This document shows, piece after piece, positions 18,965 to 31,165 of a stretch of DNA of 64,000 bases (the first letter of the stretch is position 1; every line of letters begins with the position of its first letter). Below the pieces are notes generated by a model that saw nothing but the letters and a program-made list of their open reading frames with translations, made no database searches and had not been told where the DNA came from. Made by a program: the position numbers and the translations under genes. Origin of the DNA: Cyclospora cayetanensis (taxonomy: Eukaryota; Apicomplexa; Conoidasida; Eucoccidiorida; Eimeriidae); contig NW_020312059.1 of assembly GCF_002999335.1 (NCBI RefSeq), positions 1 through 64,000 on the forward strand, given 5' to 3'.

Positions 18965-21900
18965 ATGGCACACGGTGGGGAAGCCCAAACTGCCACAAGG
19001 GCTTCCACTGGGCAAAATTCCAGCAGCAACAACAGCGTTAGCACCAACACGAACACCAACACGAACGCCAACGGAAACACCCACACCGACAGCTGCAGTG
19101 GCGGTGCCAGCTCCAGGCTCTTCAGGGGGAAAGACTTCAACGGCAAGTGCCTCATGGCAGACGCAAAGGAAGCCCTCTATTTTCTTCGTCGCAGAGTTTC
19201 CCACCTGATGCACTCCCTAAGCTGCGCCACCCCTGCAAAGATGCTTCGATCCGCCTCCTACCAAGACAGCTGGGAACCCATCAAGTCCGATATCACCCGC
19301 CTCGTCACAAGGCCTCTCTTCTGGCTCATGGGAGCTTTTGCTTGCGTAGTTTCCGCGGCTGCCTATCTGCCTGGCATTCTCTGGGTAACCTGTGCGCCTC
19401 TGCTGCTGAGAAATTCCGACTTCTTCACATGGGCAGTCGAGGAGAACCCAAAGAAATTCAAAGGACGCATCGTATGGGTGACAGGTGTGCGCGAGACAAC
19501 GTCAGCCTCCGTCGCATGCCCTGGCGCTTTCAGTTCCCCGCCTTCCTCCCCCTTTTCTAGCGCCTTTCCCCCCTCCCCACCTGACTCCGTTCTGAACTGC
19601 CCATCGCGCGCTGTAGCGACACCTCACCCCTCTGCTCTGTGCGCGCAGGCGGCAGCACCGGCATAGGCTTGGCAATCTGCAAGCAGCTCTCTCTTCGCGA
19701 TTTAAAGGGTTTAATCATAACGGGGAGATCGCTTGCCCGTCTGGAGACGGCTCGAAACGCGATCCTAGCGTTCTCTCACTCCCAGGGGGGACGAATGAAG
19801 GAAGAGGATATCCTGCTGCTTCCTCTAGATCTTTCCAAAGGCATCCGAGTACAGGGCAGGGGAGCTGACGACGCTCCCGAGATGCAGGAGGCTTGGGAAG
19901 AAACTATTCACAAGGCAGTCCACTGGAGAGGAGGCGTCGACATACTGTTCAATAACGCCGGTACTCACTCCACACAGGAACTAGTCTTGGCTTAATCTTT
20001 TGTATTTTGAAATACACATGCGAGGTTGTTTGTGTTTCTTGCCGCCCTTCTAGGCCAGCTCCAACATGCCATATAGCAGTGTGCTGCCTCTCACGCTTGC
20101 AAGTGTTTCTTCTGTCTCGAACTAAATCGCTTGCCGCCTCTCACGCTTGCAAGTGTTTCTCCTGTCTCGAACTAAATCGCTTGCCGCCTCTCACGCTTGC
20201 AAATGTTTCTTCTGTCTCGAACTAAATCGCTTGCCGCTTCTCACGCTTGCAAGTGTTTCTTCTGTCTCGAACTAAATCGCTTGCCGCTTCTCACGCTTGC
20301 AAGTGTTTCTTCTGTCTCGAACTAAATTGCTTGCCGCTTCTCACGCTTGCAAGTGTTTCTTCTGTCTCGAACTAAATCGCTTGCCGCCTCTCACGCTTGC
20401 AAATGTTTCTCCTGTCTCGAACTAAATCGCTTGCCGCCTCTCACGCTTGCAAATGTTTCTTCTGTCTCGAACTAAATCGCTTGCCGCTTCTCACGCTTGC
20501 AAGTGTTTCTTCTGTCTTGAACTAAATCGCTTGCCGCCTCTCACGCTTGCAAATGTTTCTTCTGTCTTGAACTAAATCGCTTGCCGCCTCTCACGCTTGC
20601 AAGTGTTTCTTCTGTCTCGAACTAAATCGCTTGCCGCTTCTCACGCCTGCAAGTGTTTCTTCTGTCTCGAACTAAATTGCTTGCCGCTTCTCACGCTTGC
20701 AAGTGTTTCTTCTGTCTCGAACTAAATTGCTTGCCGCTTCTCACGCTTGCAAGTGTTTCTTCTGTCTCGAACTAAATCGCCATAAGAAAAACACACACGT
20801 TTCAGAGATCCCTACGCACGCTCCACCTCCCTGTCGTCCCCCCCTACCCCAGCTGCTCTCTGCCTGCAAGTCTGCTGCCTCGCGCAAATGCCTCATTGAA
20901 TATTCTTTAAGCGTCTCGATTTCCCCATGCACAGTTCTTAGATCTCCATCTCGCTGCCGATACTGCGTGTCTGCATGCCTCCAGGCCGCCTAGCGATCGG
21001 ATGCTTGCCACCAACGGAGACATTTGCCGAGATCATGGATGCAAATTTCCTCTCTGTTGTAAAGCTGACGAATATGATTCTTCCCCACATGCGAGCCAGA
21101 GACCAAGGCCACATTGTTTTCACCAATTCATCCTCGGGTATCATCACCAGATCGCTTGAGGGAGTCTCTCAGCGTGGCGTTTCAAATTGCACAGATGGCA
21201 CTAAGGAAACAATAGCGCTGCAGCCTCTAGCCATGATCCCCTTCCCCCCCACCAACTTTTCCCCCTTATTTCCCGTGCATGCATGCGTGGAATCAATCTT
21301 CTTCACCCCGTTGGGGCATGTGTGGCCGCTCAACGACCTTTGCAATACACTTGAACCTCCGGCTGCTCTGCCACAGACGTCGCTTCCTCTTTTTGCTTCT
21401 GTCTCTGCCAGCGTATTTCAACTTTGGTGGATTCAATGCCTACGCGACTAGCAAGGTGGCGCTGCTCTCCTATGCAAACCTTCTTCGGCGTATGCGTCTC
21501 CCCGAGCTCTCTTTAACGGCCCCCACACCTCTGCTTCTTAACGCGCTCATTCCTGCGACACCTCCTCCTCCTCGATCTCGCGAGTCGCTACAGGCAAACA
21601 GCCTCTCTTCCTGCCTAATCATGCATGTCTTTCCTGCACGCCATCTCCTCTACTGCGCCTTGGTGCGTTCTGTTCATGGGTGTGTGCTCCAGAAGACCTG
21701 CGTGGCTGCGGCTCGAAGGGGGTGATCATAACGTCGATACACCCCGGCTATATTTACACCGATATTCACCGCAACATTTCGGATACCCTGGTCGATGCCT
21801 CCTGCAGCCGAGATGCGCGCGTAGAGTGGCATCAAAAAGGTAATTCATCCCCTGCACGCCCACATTTTCGGATCTCGCCGTCCTCCAGGTCTTGCAGATA

Positions 21901-22483
21901 GATATCTCTGTTTGAGGCAGCCGCCGCGGTGTATGTACAGCTCGCTCTTCTCCGTTATTATGCTTTTTTCGTAGATGGGGTAACAATGTAGGCACGTGCA
22001 TGTGCAGGCATGTATGCTTCTTGCGGCACATGTAGTGAAAGTCATACTTAAGGCCCTGTCGAGCTCCACCCTCTCTGTACCTTCTTTCCTCTCTCTACCA
22101 TCCCCTTTCTCTCTTTCCTGCATCCTGTTCATGCGTGCTCGCATGCAAATGTTGATGCACCTTTGTCTTTGCTGCACCGCACTTCCGCGAGGCGTTACGG
22201 CACGGGTGGGTGTGCTTGTATGCATGCAGGGCTGGACGTTGACGTGGCAGCGTCGCTTATTATTCGTGCCGTATCCAGGAATCTCGAGGAGGCCTGGATG
22301 GCTGTACCTACTGGTTTGCTGCAGATGTACATCGGGTTCTATCTTCCGCAGTGTGTGCGCTGGGTTCGTCGCTTTTCCGCCAAAAAAGAATGCGCTTTGA
22401 GCAGTGAATACAGAGAGGCTGTCGTCTCCCAGCTGACAGGTTGCACCAGCAGCAGCGACGGTGCGGCGAAGCAAGCCAAGTAA
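18965..22483 (+). CDS. short-chain dehydrogenase/reductase, DHRS7-like, membrane-anchored
   Basis: Six exons, all in phase: 18965-19484, 19649-19960, 20985-21137, 21412-21489, 21693-21839, 22230-22483 (487 aa). An N-terminal Asn/Thr-rich stretch and a hydrophobic segment (FWLMGAFACVVSAAAYLPGI) precede the Rossmann fold. SDR landmarks: VTGGSTGIGLAI (cofactor loop), DILFNNAG, FTNSSS, NAYATSK (catalytic Tyr-x3-Lys), and IHPGYIYTDI. The order and the C-terminal NLEEAWMAVPTGLLQMY block resemble DHRS7 more than 3-ketosphinganine reductase, which is the main alternative. It probably reduces a lipid or carbonyl substrate with NADP(H) at the ER membrane; substrate unknown. The conserved Tyr exon begins right after a pyrimidine-rich acceptor. 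Exon 2 ends within the NNAG codons, followed by an intron dominated by a 50-bp repeat. Confidence 0.85.
20087..20781. repeat. 50-bp tandem repeat, 14 copies, in a dehydrogenase intron
   Basis: Units of exactly 50 bp, each containing TCTCACGCTTGCAAGTGTTT and CTGTCTCGAACTAAATCG, are recognisable at 20101, 20151, 20201 and so on to 20751. Copies differ at only a few sites (CCTC/CTTC, AAG/AAA, TTCT/TCCT, TCGC/TTGC). The array fills most of the 1024-bp intron 19961-20984. Confidence 0.95.
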
Positions 22484-25400
22484 CAAACCAACGATGAAGT
22501 ACAGATTCAGAGCAACGGCGCAAATGGACGACAAGACAGGTGGCGTAGGCCATATTAAGGAAGAAGGAAAAATAGACAGAGAAGGCATCAGTCAGTGCAC
22601 CGCAGGCAGGGATAGTAGAGCTACACAAAGTGTGTGTTGTCTTCTTTCCTCCAGGCAGTAGCTAGCTGCCTTGTAGGAATGCATCGCTGTGTGCGTGCAT
22701 CACAGGCGTACGTTCCTGTGCGGTCGTTTAGATGTTAGTCTTTGTGCTTAGTTGATGCTGCAGTCTGAAAGAGCTCTGCATGCATGCATTCTTGTACGTT
22801 TCCGCTATGTATCCCTATCGCTTCTTCCTCCCAATGTGAATATAGTTCGACAAACGCTATACAGCTATATACATTGCCTCACAGGACTGAAAAAGACGAG
22901 AAGGGGGCCGAGAGACAGTGCCAGGCTTCCCCATTCCTACGCACATTCCCCTAGAGCCTCTCATTCGGGGTTTTATTGGGGGCGACTTTTATGTAGCCAG
23001 GGCTTCTGAAAAGAGCCATTAGCATCGGAGACCCCCAGGGGGCCCATTGCTGTTCAAAACGCCTGTTTAACTGCATTGTGTTTACTGAGAAAATCTGGAC
23101 GGCTCCCAGTGTATCTACACTGCAAAATGGACGTTTTCGCGAGGCTGGCACGGGTGGATGGCAAACGCCCCCAGCGTCTGCCATCCACCCGCGAAATCCG
23201 GTAGCAGATGTAGCAGAATGAGGTGCCGCTTCAAATGAACCAGCGACACTACTAGTCTTAGAGCACCTGACCGTAACAACCCACGGCTATAACACGTCCC
23301 TGCACGGCGCAATACAAGAACAATCTCCACGCGAAGCGCCCTTGACTGCTGGTGTACGCATGTTCATGTATATTTCCATGTGTATGTGTGCGTAGTTCAT
23401 GTGTCGGGGCACATTTTCTCTACCTGCGTCATGAGCACTAGACTCTGCGGCTGCCGCCGAGGATTTCCGAATATATAGGGTCCCTCCCTCTCCACAGAAC
23501 CGCATGAAAATCGCGGGAAGTAATATGTAGCACTCCATAACAATGTTAATCCGTGCAGCGAAGCGTGCAGGCAGGGGGTGTTGTCAGCTCGTCCCCTGCC
23601 TCCTTTGTAGCCACTAGCCCCCGTCAGATAGTGTCTTTTCTGCTGTTTGCACCTGTTGCATCGATTTGCGTGAAACGTCAGTAGCGTCACATTGGTAGCT
23701 GCCAACAAGCTAGGCAGAGTGTTGGTAACTTGCGGGGGAGCTTGGGGGTTGGTGGGAGGTTCTGTTTGAACTTGGTGTGCTGTTCTCTGGCGCCTTGACA
23801 ATAAAGGCCGTAATCACCCAGAGAAATTCCAGCGGAATCTCCCGTAGCAGTGCTAATCGGGCCTTGCGTAGCTTAACTTTGGAGTTCAGACGGGGGATTG
23901 GTGCCTTCGACGCACTATGAAAATAACGATGGCAACAGCCGTGAAATAGGACGGACAACGCGAAATCCTATTCCAAGTTTCATTGCGTAACGAAGCGCTC
24001 ATAATCTACTCGTACGCGAGCAGGCGCAGGGATGGAATATTCACTGATAGAAGACCACGAGGCTGGGTGGGCTACTGCGCGCAATCCAACACTTGAGCAG
24101 AGGCCCTGTGAGCAGAAAGGGGGATATTTCTACATTTGCCAATGATACCATGATCGTGACCAGAAGGCTCTACCAGCTTTGAAGAGGCGTCTCGTGTGTC
24201 TGCAGAGCCTTCTTTAGAAGCTGGAAAGGCGGTTCTAGCGCGCGCTGTCGGGATCTTCGAGAGTACATTTTTTGACGAAGCCTGTATTTTTTAGAAGCGT
24301 TTGTCAAGTGTTTTCTTTTTGGCTGCTTTCTGTCATCGCTCTCTGCCCCGCGGACCCCAACACCTCAAGCACCTCGGCAGGGGGGAAAGCCTTTAAACTT
24401 GAAAATAAGGTGCCAGAAGCGGCGTAAAGCTCGAAGCAACCTGCACAACCCTCCTAGCGTCATTAGCTGCAGCGTTAACGTGTGCCCCTTTCAGAAAAGT
24501 TCGTCGCATCCCCTTGACCGTAGCGCTGTAGTACAAGTTGCATTGTGCATTTGAGCGTAATTTTGCGTTCATCTTCTTGTTTTATCACTGCGCGTCATGC
24601 GCCCTGCATCCGGAGAAAAGTTTTCAAAATGCGAGAGTGCTCCCCGAACGCCTTCTCAGTGGCATTCCTCGTGCCCAGACATGTGGCAGAGATGAAATCG
24701 CTTTTACAGTGCAAGGCGCGTGCTTGGATTGTGAGCTCCGCCTATTCGGGCAGCTGCAAGGCCAGCAGGCAGGCTGTAAATCTAAGTTTACGGTGCGCCT
24801 CCCACACAAATTGAAATATTTCGCAGCCTGCACGCAGGTTGATGGAATCTTGGTTCTTCGGTTATTCCGTGGTCCCATGCGCTAGAGGCGATAAAGAGGG
24901 CTAAAAACGAAGGAGGTCACATTCGGTGGCTTCATTCTACCGACGTACTATCCCCCCTAATCGTGTGCAGGCTGCCTGCCTTCTGGGGAACATCGTGTAG
25001 GGGGCACCTGCCTGGCTACCGCGTTGAACTCCCACACACACAGGTTCCTTCATAGTCACACGCACAAATCTTTTCCTCTGCACCGGAGGTATAAAATAAC
25101 ACGCAGCTCAGAAGAGAAGCGGGGGGGGGCCTAGTCGGGTACAGCGGGCAACATCAACACTGCATATGCACAGTTTACATTTGTTTCGCGCGAATGCCCT
25201 TGCATGCAACTTGAGCTGGGAGACGCACACCACACTTTTGCCAACACCTACTTTTAATGCATTAGGCGAGCGTTTGTTCGATTCAGTGCCACGACTTAAT
25301 TGGTGGTAAGCTCATAGAGCACACTCTACTACACAGAAACGGGTAGCACAAACACTCACCAGTTGCCAAGGCGGCGTTTGAGGGTGCAAGCCAACAGTCG

Positions 25401-26434
25401 AGGACGACTCATCCTCTTTGAAGAGCCAAGGCACACGATGTTCTAATCAGAAGAACAGAAGCCAACACCCCCTCCCCTAACGAATCTTTGCTTCTGCTAC
25501 GTGACTGTCCGTGTTGCTTCTTTTGTAGACTCTTTGACAAAAATCGGCGGGAAGGAGCGGCTGCCCCCAAGACCTCTCGCATGCAAAGCGAACGTGATTA
25601 TCCCTACACCATAATAAGTTTCTCATCCGGAAGCGACCAGCAAAGCATTATTGATCCATATAAACTATATTTCGCTCCGCGTAGGTGGCCCTTGTCTCAG
25701 CCTTATTGAGTGCAACTATCCAGCCAGCCTTTGCCTCCACGAACACTCGAGCCTACAGTGCGTATGCCAGCAGCAAATGCAGCGTCAGACCTGGACTGCG
25801 TTTTCGCAGGAGACTCCCCCCGAAAGGCAAGCAAGGAGGAAAACTTTTCGTTGCCTTTTTCGCAGCTAAGTTCTGGCCGGTAGTAACGCCAAACCCAGAC
25901 TTTGAAAGGATATCCTTTCTCGAGGGGCACAATGAGGCCCCTGGTATGTATTTTCAGGATTGCGTAAAAGCAGAGAGAAGCCTTCCTTGCCTCCGCCTGT
26001 AGCCTCTCACAAGTGCTCCTCCCGCATTTTTTCTTAAAATGCGTCAAAGGCTGGATGAGGCTGGCGAATCTCTACAGGACGCACACGCTGCCTAACCCTT
26101 TAGAGTCAGGCTTCCCCCTACGTGGCGTGGTTTATGATGAAGCTGGGAATCAATGACAAGTCCCCTGTCGCGACAGCGGCAGAGCATACCGTCTGCAGGA
26201 GAGCACACGCAGCCGAAGAAAGGGCAGCAGTCACGATAATACGGGAAGAAGGATTTCGTAGCAAGCTGCATATGCAGGCACACAGATTGGATCACGCCAA
26301 CAAAGCATGCAGGAAGAAAGCAGAAGAGGCTCAGAAGCCGCGCGAAATAATCAAACGACCGCAGTTTCATGAACTTCCAGCCCTAGACGAACACCTCTTA
26401 ATTCCGAAAGGTTCACTCTTGAACTTGTTTTGTC
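22484..26434. other. no confidently supportable gene between two convergent 3' ends
   Basis: About 4 kb with short open frames on both strands. Frames such as 24538-24885 and 25685-26002 (+) have mixed composition but no domain I recognise. The region should hold the 3' UTRs of the dehydrogenase and SRPRB. A last SRPRB exon could also be hidden here. Confidence 0.5.
23151..23191. repeat. 13-bp perfect inverted repeat, 15-nt loop
   Basis: Arms CGGGTGGATGGCA (23151-23163) and its reverse complement (23179-23191), with weaker outer pairing TTCGCG/CGCGAA. Non-coding, downstream of the dehydrogenase gene. Could be a transcript hairpin. Confidence 0.75.
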
Positions 26435-26445
26435 TCAATGTCTAA
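26122..26445 (+). CDS. hypothetical 107-codon open frame, doubtful
   Basis: An ATG-started frame of mixed, Lys/Ala/Glu-rich composition. Its end overlaps the proposed SRPRB stop on the opposite strand. No domain recognised. It may be a chance frame in the 3' flank of SRPRB; listed only because composition is less biased than the surrounding repeats. Confidence 0.15.
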   Translation: MAWFMMKLGINDKSPVATAAEHTVCRRAHAAEERAAVTIIREEGFRSKLHMQAHRLDHANKACRKKAEEAQKPREIIKRPQFHELPALDEHLLIPKGSLLNLFCLNV

Positions 26446-28712
26446 CCAGTGGGCAGGGAGCATCTTCTAGGAGGAAGCGGCGCCCTTCTGCGCCAATGAA
26501 GCTGGCGGCAACATCCTCCGCCTCAAGAGCCGCCTGTCGCGACACGCGACAGCGTTCTCTGCGAGAATGTACAGACAGACCAACAGGCGAGCTGCGCACA
26601 CGGAGGCGCTCTTAGCTAGCTGGACGGCGCGCCGTCGGAAGCCGGCGCTAGCTAGCTAGCTGTGCAGCCTGCCGAGTTCTCCGCTAAGGAAGCTAGCAGA
26701 AAGGCAGCAGCAGCGGCGTCTCTCTGGGGAGTACTGCCTCTTCGACAGCAACGGGAGGAGACCGCTGGAGAGCCGGCTAGTTTCTCCGCATGTAGCTAGC
26801 TAGCTGCCCGAGGTACGCGCTCGATCTGGCGATTCGCCTTTTTGCTCGGGATGCGCGAAAGCTTGCGCGAAATGGCTTGGCGCATCGAGAGAAGTGCCTA
26901 CCCTTTCCACAGCCCCCTCGACGGTGCTAGTAGCTCTACCTTTTAAGGAGCTTTTTGCAGCGGCTCACATTTCTCTTTCCACGTCCTCTATGATTGCCTG
27001 CAGTCCACGAGCTTCTGGCCTGTCTCTTTTGTTGGCTACCAGCAAAAGGGGAGTCTTTGCGGAGTAGATCGTGGGGTTGCAAAACAGCTCAAAGAGGAAT
27101 CTGCAGATGCATTCGCTCATATGACGCTTCAGTCTTCACACGCAGCAAGCCCTTGGCACGTTGAGAGAGAGAGCTTGCGCTTCGCTTTCTACCGCTGCAG
27201 AGATCTACCCCTGGATGCGTGCAGCGTCTGCCTCCTCCTGCCTGTCCCTCCCCCCGAAGGCTAGAGCAGCAGCTTTTCTCCACTGACTCAGCTGCTTGTT
27301 TGAGGGAAGGCTTGTCTGCGGCATCTACGATGAAGACTATGAGCGAAGAGGCCGCTGCGTTCGCGATCGCTTGGCGCCTCAGTCTTTGGCTCCCAGGAGA
27401 GTCAACAATCCGAACGACGATCTCGTCTTGCGAAGAGGCCAAGGGAGCCTCACCTTCGTCCTTCGGCGCTGCAGCAGCCGCAGAAGCCACGCTTCTGAGC
27501 GTCAAGTCGCAACGGTTTTCCTGCGCATTCGCATTGCAACCCATGCGCATACAACATGCACTCCCACAGAGCTGGAAACACAAAGGCTGAGCCAGCTCTT
27601 GCCGTGGGAAGGCAGAAACTGCGTCGGCCGCATGGCTTCCACTGCGCCTGTCGATCGAGCCACTCGCTGACACCGTGTGCATGCCCTTTTCTCACGCCGA
27701 AAACCCTCGCTACGTCTGGCACGGGCTTGCCAGCTGACCGCTAGTGAGGGAACAGTAGACTCCGTTTTTCCATTCCGAAGCGCGAGGAGACAGCACGTTT
27801 TGCCAGCACCACTGGGCCCCAAGATGGCTACCTGCATGCACGGCCGCGAGGCAAGTCTTAAGGCAGACCCCACGCGCACTCCCTGCAAGACTGAAAGTCG
27901 CAACAAGGCATGCAGCCAAGCGAACAGAGGGTTTCATGTGCAGAGGGGGAATCCTAGACATGCGCGTGTGCGCGCATGTCTCAAAATCTATCCAGCTATT
28001 GGCTTAACACATTCGTTGCGTCTGGTGATCTAGCTGTCCACACATATACGTATAGATATATATATGAATGCATACATCAAGATGCACATAGCTGTGCTCA
28101 GCATATGTACGTACACAGCACAAGGCTACACAGAACCAGAACAAGAAGCGACGAGTGCCCTAGATATCCCCGCAAAATCGAATCCTAGAAGACTGCGTAT
28201 ATATGCACATACAGAATTCTCTGTAAAAGGACCAGTATACACCTCTGGACGGGAGGATACGGGAGGTTGCGAGAAGCGAAAGACATGGGCTTCTATGTAC
28301 CAATATGAGAATGCATGGACTCGGAGGTATAGCCGAAATAGACAGCACATTGCAAGGCCCCTCAGAGATAAATATTCCACAGAAATCACACATGCTTTCG
28401 CGCGTTCTCTACCCCAAGGGCACCCGGCTCTGCTATTCAAGTCGATGGCGCGGTGTAGTTACTTCTCAGGCCTGCGGCAGCAAGAGCCGCGTATGCCGCA
28501 ACGAGGAGCAAGACACACGCCACGAAAGGGACGGGCACTCCAAGAATGATGCTTGCTCGGTCCTGAAGAGTGCACAACACGATAAACAGCAAAATCCCCG
28601 ATCGCATTGCACACACTGCGCAACTGCCAATGGACCTGCGTCGGTGAAGGTTTCGCCTCACCTGCACGGCAGCTGCAGGATCTGCGAGGAGGCGCTCCCA
28701 AAGAAAGCTCAT
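26435..28712 (-). CDS. SRPRB: signal recognition particle receptor beta subunit
   Basis: Six exons in phase (5' to 3'): 28712-28662, 28562-28463, 27890-27739, 27520-27288, 27100-26969, 26558-26435; 263 aa, close to animal SRbeta. Exon 2 encodes the single N-terminal membrane anchor (FVACVLLLVAAYAALAAAG). GTPase motifs follow: GPSGAGKT (G1), STVPSLAENR (switch region), IVDSPGSQRLR (G3), LLLVANKRD (G4), and the SRbeta-typical IIEDVEREIERCRVSRQAA helix. It anchors the SRP receptor at the ER and acts in co-translational targeting. Exon 4 uses a non-consensus GTCAGT donor. The C-terminal block expected around the G5 region is absent; either translation stops at 26435 or a final exon after a GTTAGA donor at 26446 was missed. 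Confidence 0.88.
26559..26968. repeat. GCTAGC-rich SRPRB intron with a 14-bp palindrome
   Basis: Repeated GCTAGCTAGC words near 26612-26660 and 26791-26804 surround the perfect palindrome GACGGCGCGCCGTC (about 26623-26636). The whole segment is removed as the last SRPRB intron in the model. Confidence 0.6.
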
Positions 28713-31165
28713 TTTGTCTCTTCAGTCGAAGAGATGCGGGAAGAGCTGCCGAGCAGGGGTTCGCTGCTGCTGTTAGGCGATGATGGCGTATCACCAACAA
28801 CCAGCAGGTGCAGCTTGCGTCTTCTGCTGCAGCGATGGCCCCTCCAAGCGCTCCAGCGCTGCTCTTTCCAAGACAAAAACCTCCTCAACCTGCAGAGCTT
28901 TCGCGCTCTTTGTCAATAGACACAGTAGTCCATGCGCTTCTGCTCGAGTCGGCTGCGGTGTATGTACACCCGAGCCCGCCGTTTAGCGTATTCGCGTGAA
29001 ACACTTAGATGCTTGGATACATGTATTTGAAACCGATTTCTAATGGAAGCTCTTTTTTTAGTAAGACTCGCGCGGACTTATGAAGAGTTTCCTTGCCGCC
29101 TCACCTTGATGACCGCCTCCGCATGCAGCCAGCCAGGGTTTCTGTCGGTGTGTGCGTACGCGGGCTGCTTCAACCCATGTTTGAGAGCGGACGGGCACTC
29201 CTTTATTCTTCATTTGCATTGCTGAGCAGCCTCTCTCGGATGTAAGTGCCCGAAGAATCAGGAAGGTTGGAGGCTGGTGGGGGGCATGCGGGGCTAAAGA
29301 GTTTAAACGCTGCCGGCACAGCGAGTTGAGCGTATGTCCTTCGGCAAGGGCGATCTCGGACGCGAACTAAGCGCATGCAGGCTCTTTCGGGGGAAGCCTC
29401 CAGGGTCTGCCACTGCGCTGATAGTTAGCTGTCATTGATGAGCTCGGATCCTCCTAAGCGTCCCTAAAAAGCGTTTCGAAGCCCTCTAGGCAGTGTTACC
29501 TGCGCCGAATATGCAAAGGCTCTCCTGCAGTATGGAGCTCCAGGTCTGAGCGCCCCATTCTCCTGTTCCCACATTTTCGCCAAAGCCGATACACCTCCCG
29601 CCTCGCCCCTGCGTTCAGGAAGGCTGGAGGTGGCATGGAGCAGCCAGACGCTTCGCACAGCGAGAGGCACGCGGCGAGTTTACTTGGGTGCTCCTCCGTG
29701 CGTGAGAAAAAGGTTCCCTGAACCCCCGCTCTGCCGGCTTTCGCTTCCCCCCCTCCCGTAAGGAGGCGGCCTTCTTGGAGCTGTCAACTTTCACGACGTT
29801 TACCGGGCATGAAGCCCTCGTGAAAAAAAAATATATGCCTTGTGCCTCCCGAAGGATTCACTCTTTCCTCTTGATAACCCTGAGACCTCCAATTTGAGGG
29901 CAAGAAGACTCCCCTGGCCGAACCCTGCCTACACGAGCATAGAGAAACTACGCAAACCCAGAAAAAGTGAATTCCTTTACGGGGAAGCTCGAATCGCTTG
30001 GCGACAAGCAGCTCCGGAGGTAGAGCACCCATAGTACACACGTAACGCCAAATATTGCATGGTATACGCCAGAGCACCCGTTTTTCTCTGGGTTGAAAAT
30101 TCGCTGGCTACTGTCGAAGGGCGCCTTGCCCCTGCAAAGCGTCCCCCTGTATTGCTTATTTCCCACGATCTTATTGGCACTGGCTAAAACGCTACAAAAC
30201 TCTCGAGCCTACAACTCTGAAAAGGGTTGCTGTAGCCTCCCGCGAGTGGCGCAATCCCGTTGCCCGCACACCGGCCTGCCTATTTGAAGAGACCTCAACA
30301 GAGGATCCCCCTTGGCGTGAATTGCTCGAGGGCACGACGCGACTTGAATGAACCTTTTTGCATATTGTGCGACAGGCTCGCATGCGGCACGAGGCGCCCG
30401 TGTTTACTGAGAGTGTTAATATGCGCTGTGCAGCTAGTTCCCCCCCCGTGTTGGCCCTCTCCATCGCTCAGACGTTTGGCTCTTCCAGTGTGCACGGCGT
30501 CTTGTCTATTGGGCCGACTTCGCGCGCATGCACACAGGCTGATCTCTTTTTTTCAAGGTACCAAGCTAGCTGTCCCAGCTACCCTTTGGGGAGGATGAAA
30601 ATACTCAGAACACCTCCCCTGCCCACGTACAAGTTTCGAAACGGCCAGAACGAACGTGTGAGGGGCATGGGTAATGCCGCAAGTGCGTATGCCGTGAAAG
30701 ACACACACACACACACCAGCATCTGGCAACCGGTTTTGTTGTGGAGCGTTGTCTCCCATAGAAAGCGCATCAGGGCAGCAGCCCTCTGCTGACGTGTGCA
30801 CTTGTTTAAACTTTTCAGCCCACGCACGCCCATGAGGTACAAAAAGCCTTCGCCCACACAGACACTTGTCTTCAGTGCACATGTGTCTGCATTCTGGAGC
30901 CTCCCTCTTTCGCCCTATTGGCCTAGTTGCTGCACGCAGCCCTCGAAAAGTAGCGGGCATACATGGCACGTGTGAAAGCTTTTTTTTGAACACCTTCTTC
31001 GGTGTCGCTAGGAAGAAAACAGCACGCATGTTTCGTTGCTGCTGATTTTGCATGCATGCCGCAGTGTCAGTGGCAACTAGCGCCGGCCCCCTGACTCCGC
31101 TTATTTCTCGTTTTGCGTCGTAAGAGAGGTCACACCACGCGTTACTGAAGGCCTTTTGCACGCTT
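28713..31165. other. no supportable gene; SRPRB promoter side and 3' flank of the RCC1-RasGAP gene
   Basis: Short open frames only. A perfect GGTGTA-TG-TACACC palindrome lies at 28957-28970, about 245 bp upstream of the SRPRB ATG, where a promoter element could be. A CACACA stretch lies at about 30699-30716. Confidence 0.55.
28957..28970. promoter_or_regulatory. GGTGTA-TG-TACACC palindrome upstream of SRPRB
   Basis: Perfect 6-bp arms and 2-base centre. It belongs to a motif family seen several times in this window. Position upstream of a start codon makes a regulatory role possible, but this is inference. Confidence 0.4.

Noticed and set aside
20087..20781. Tandem array considered as a CRISPR-like array
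   Set aside because: Units are contiguous with no unique spacers, and the host is eukaryotic.
20007..20993. Frames within the 50-bp repeat array
   Set aside because: The array is an intron between phase-matched dehydrogenase exons; the 50-bp period shifts frame each copy and quickly hits stops.
18965..22483. 3-ketodihydrosphingosine reductase identity
   Set aside because: Motif order and the C-terminal NLEEAW block fit DHRS7 better; retained only as an alternative.
25685..26002. A frame with AYSAYASSK resembling an SDR catalytic motif
   Set aside because: No cofactor loop, NNAG or other SDR landmark nearby; treated as chance similarity.
26612..26810. GCTAGC-rich palindromic segment considered as a tRNA or insertion-sequence end
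   Set aside because: No cloverleaf, A/B box or transposase; it lies in an SRPRB intron.
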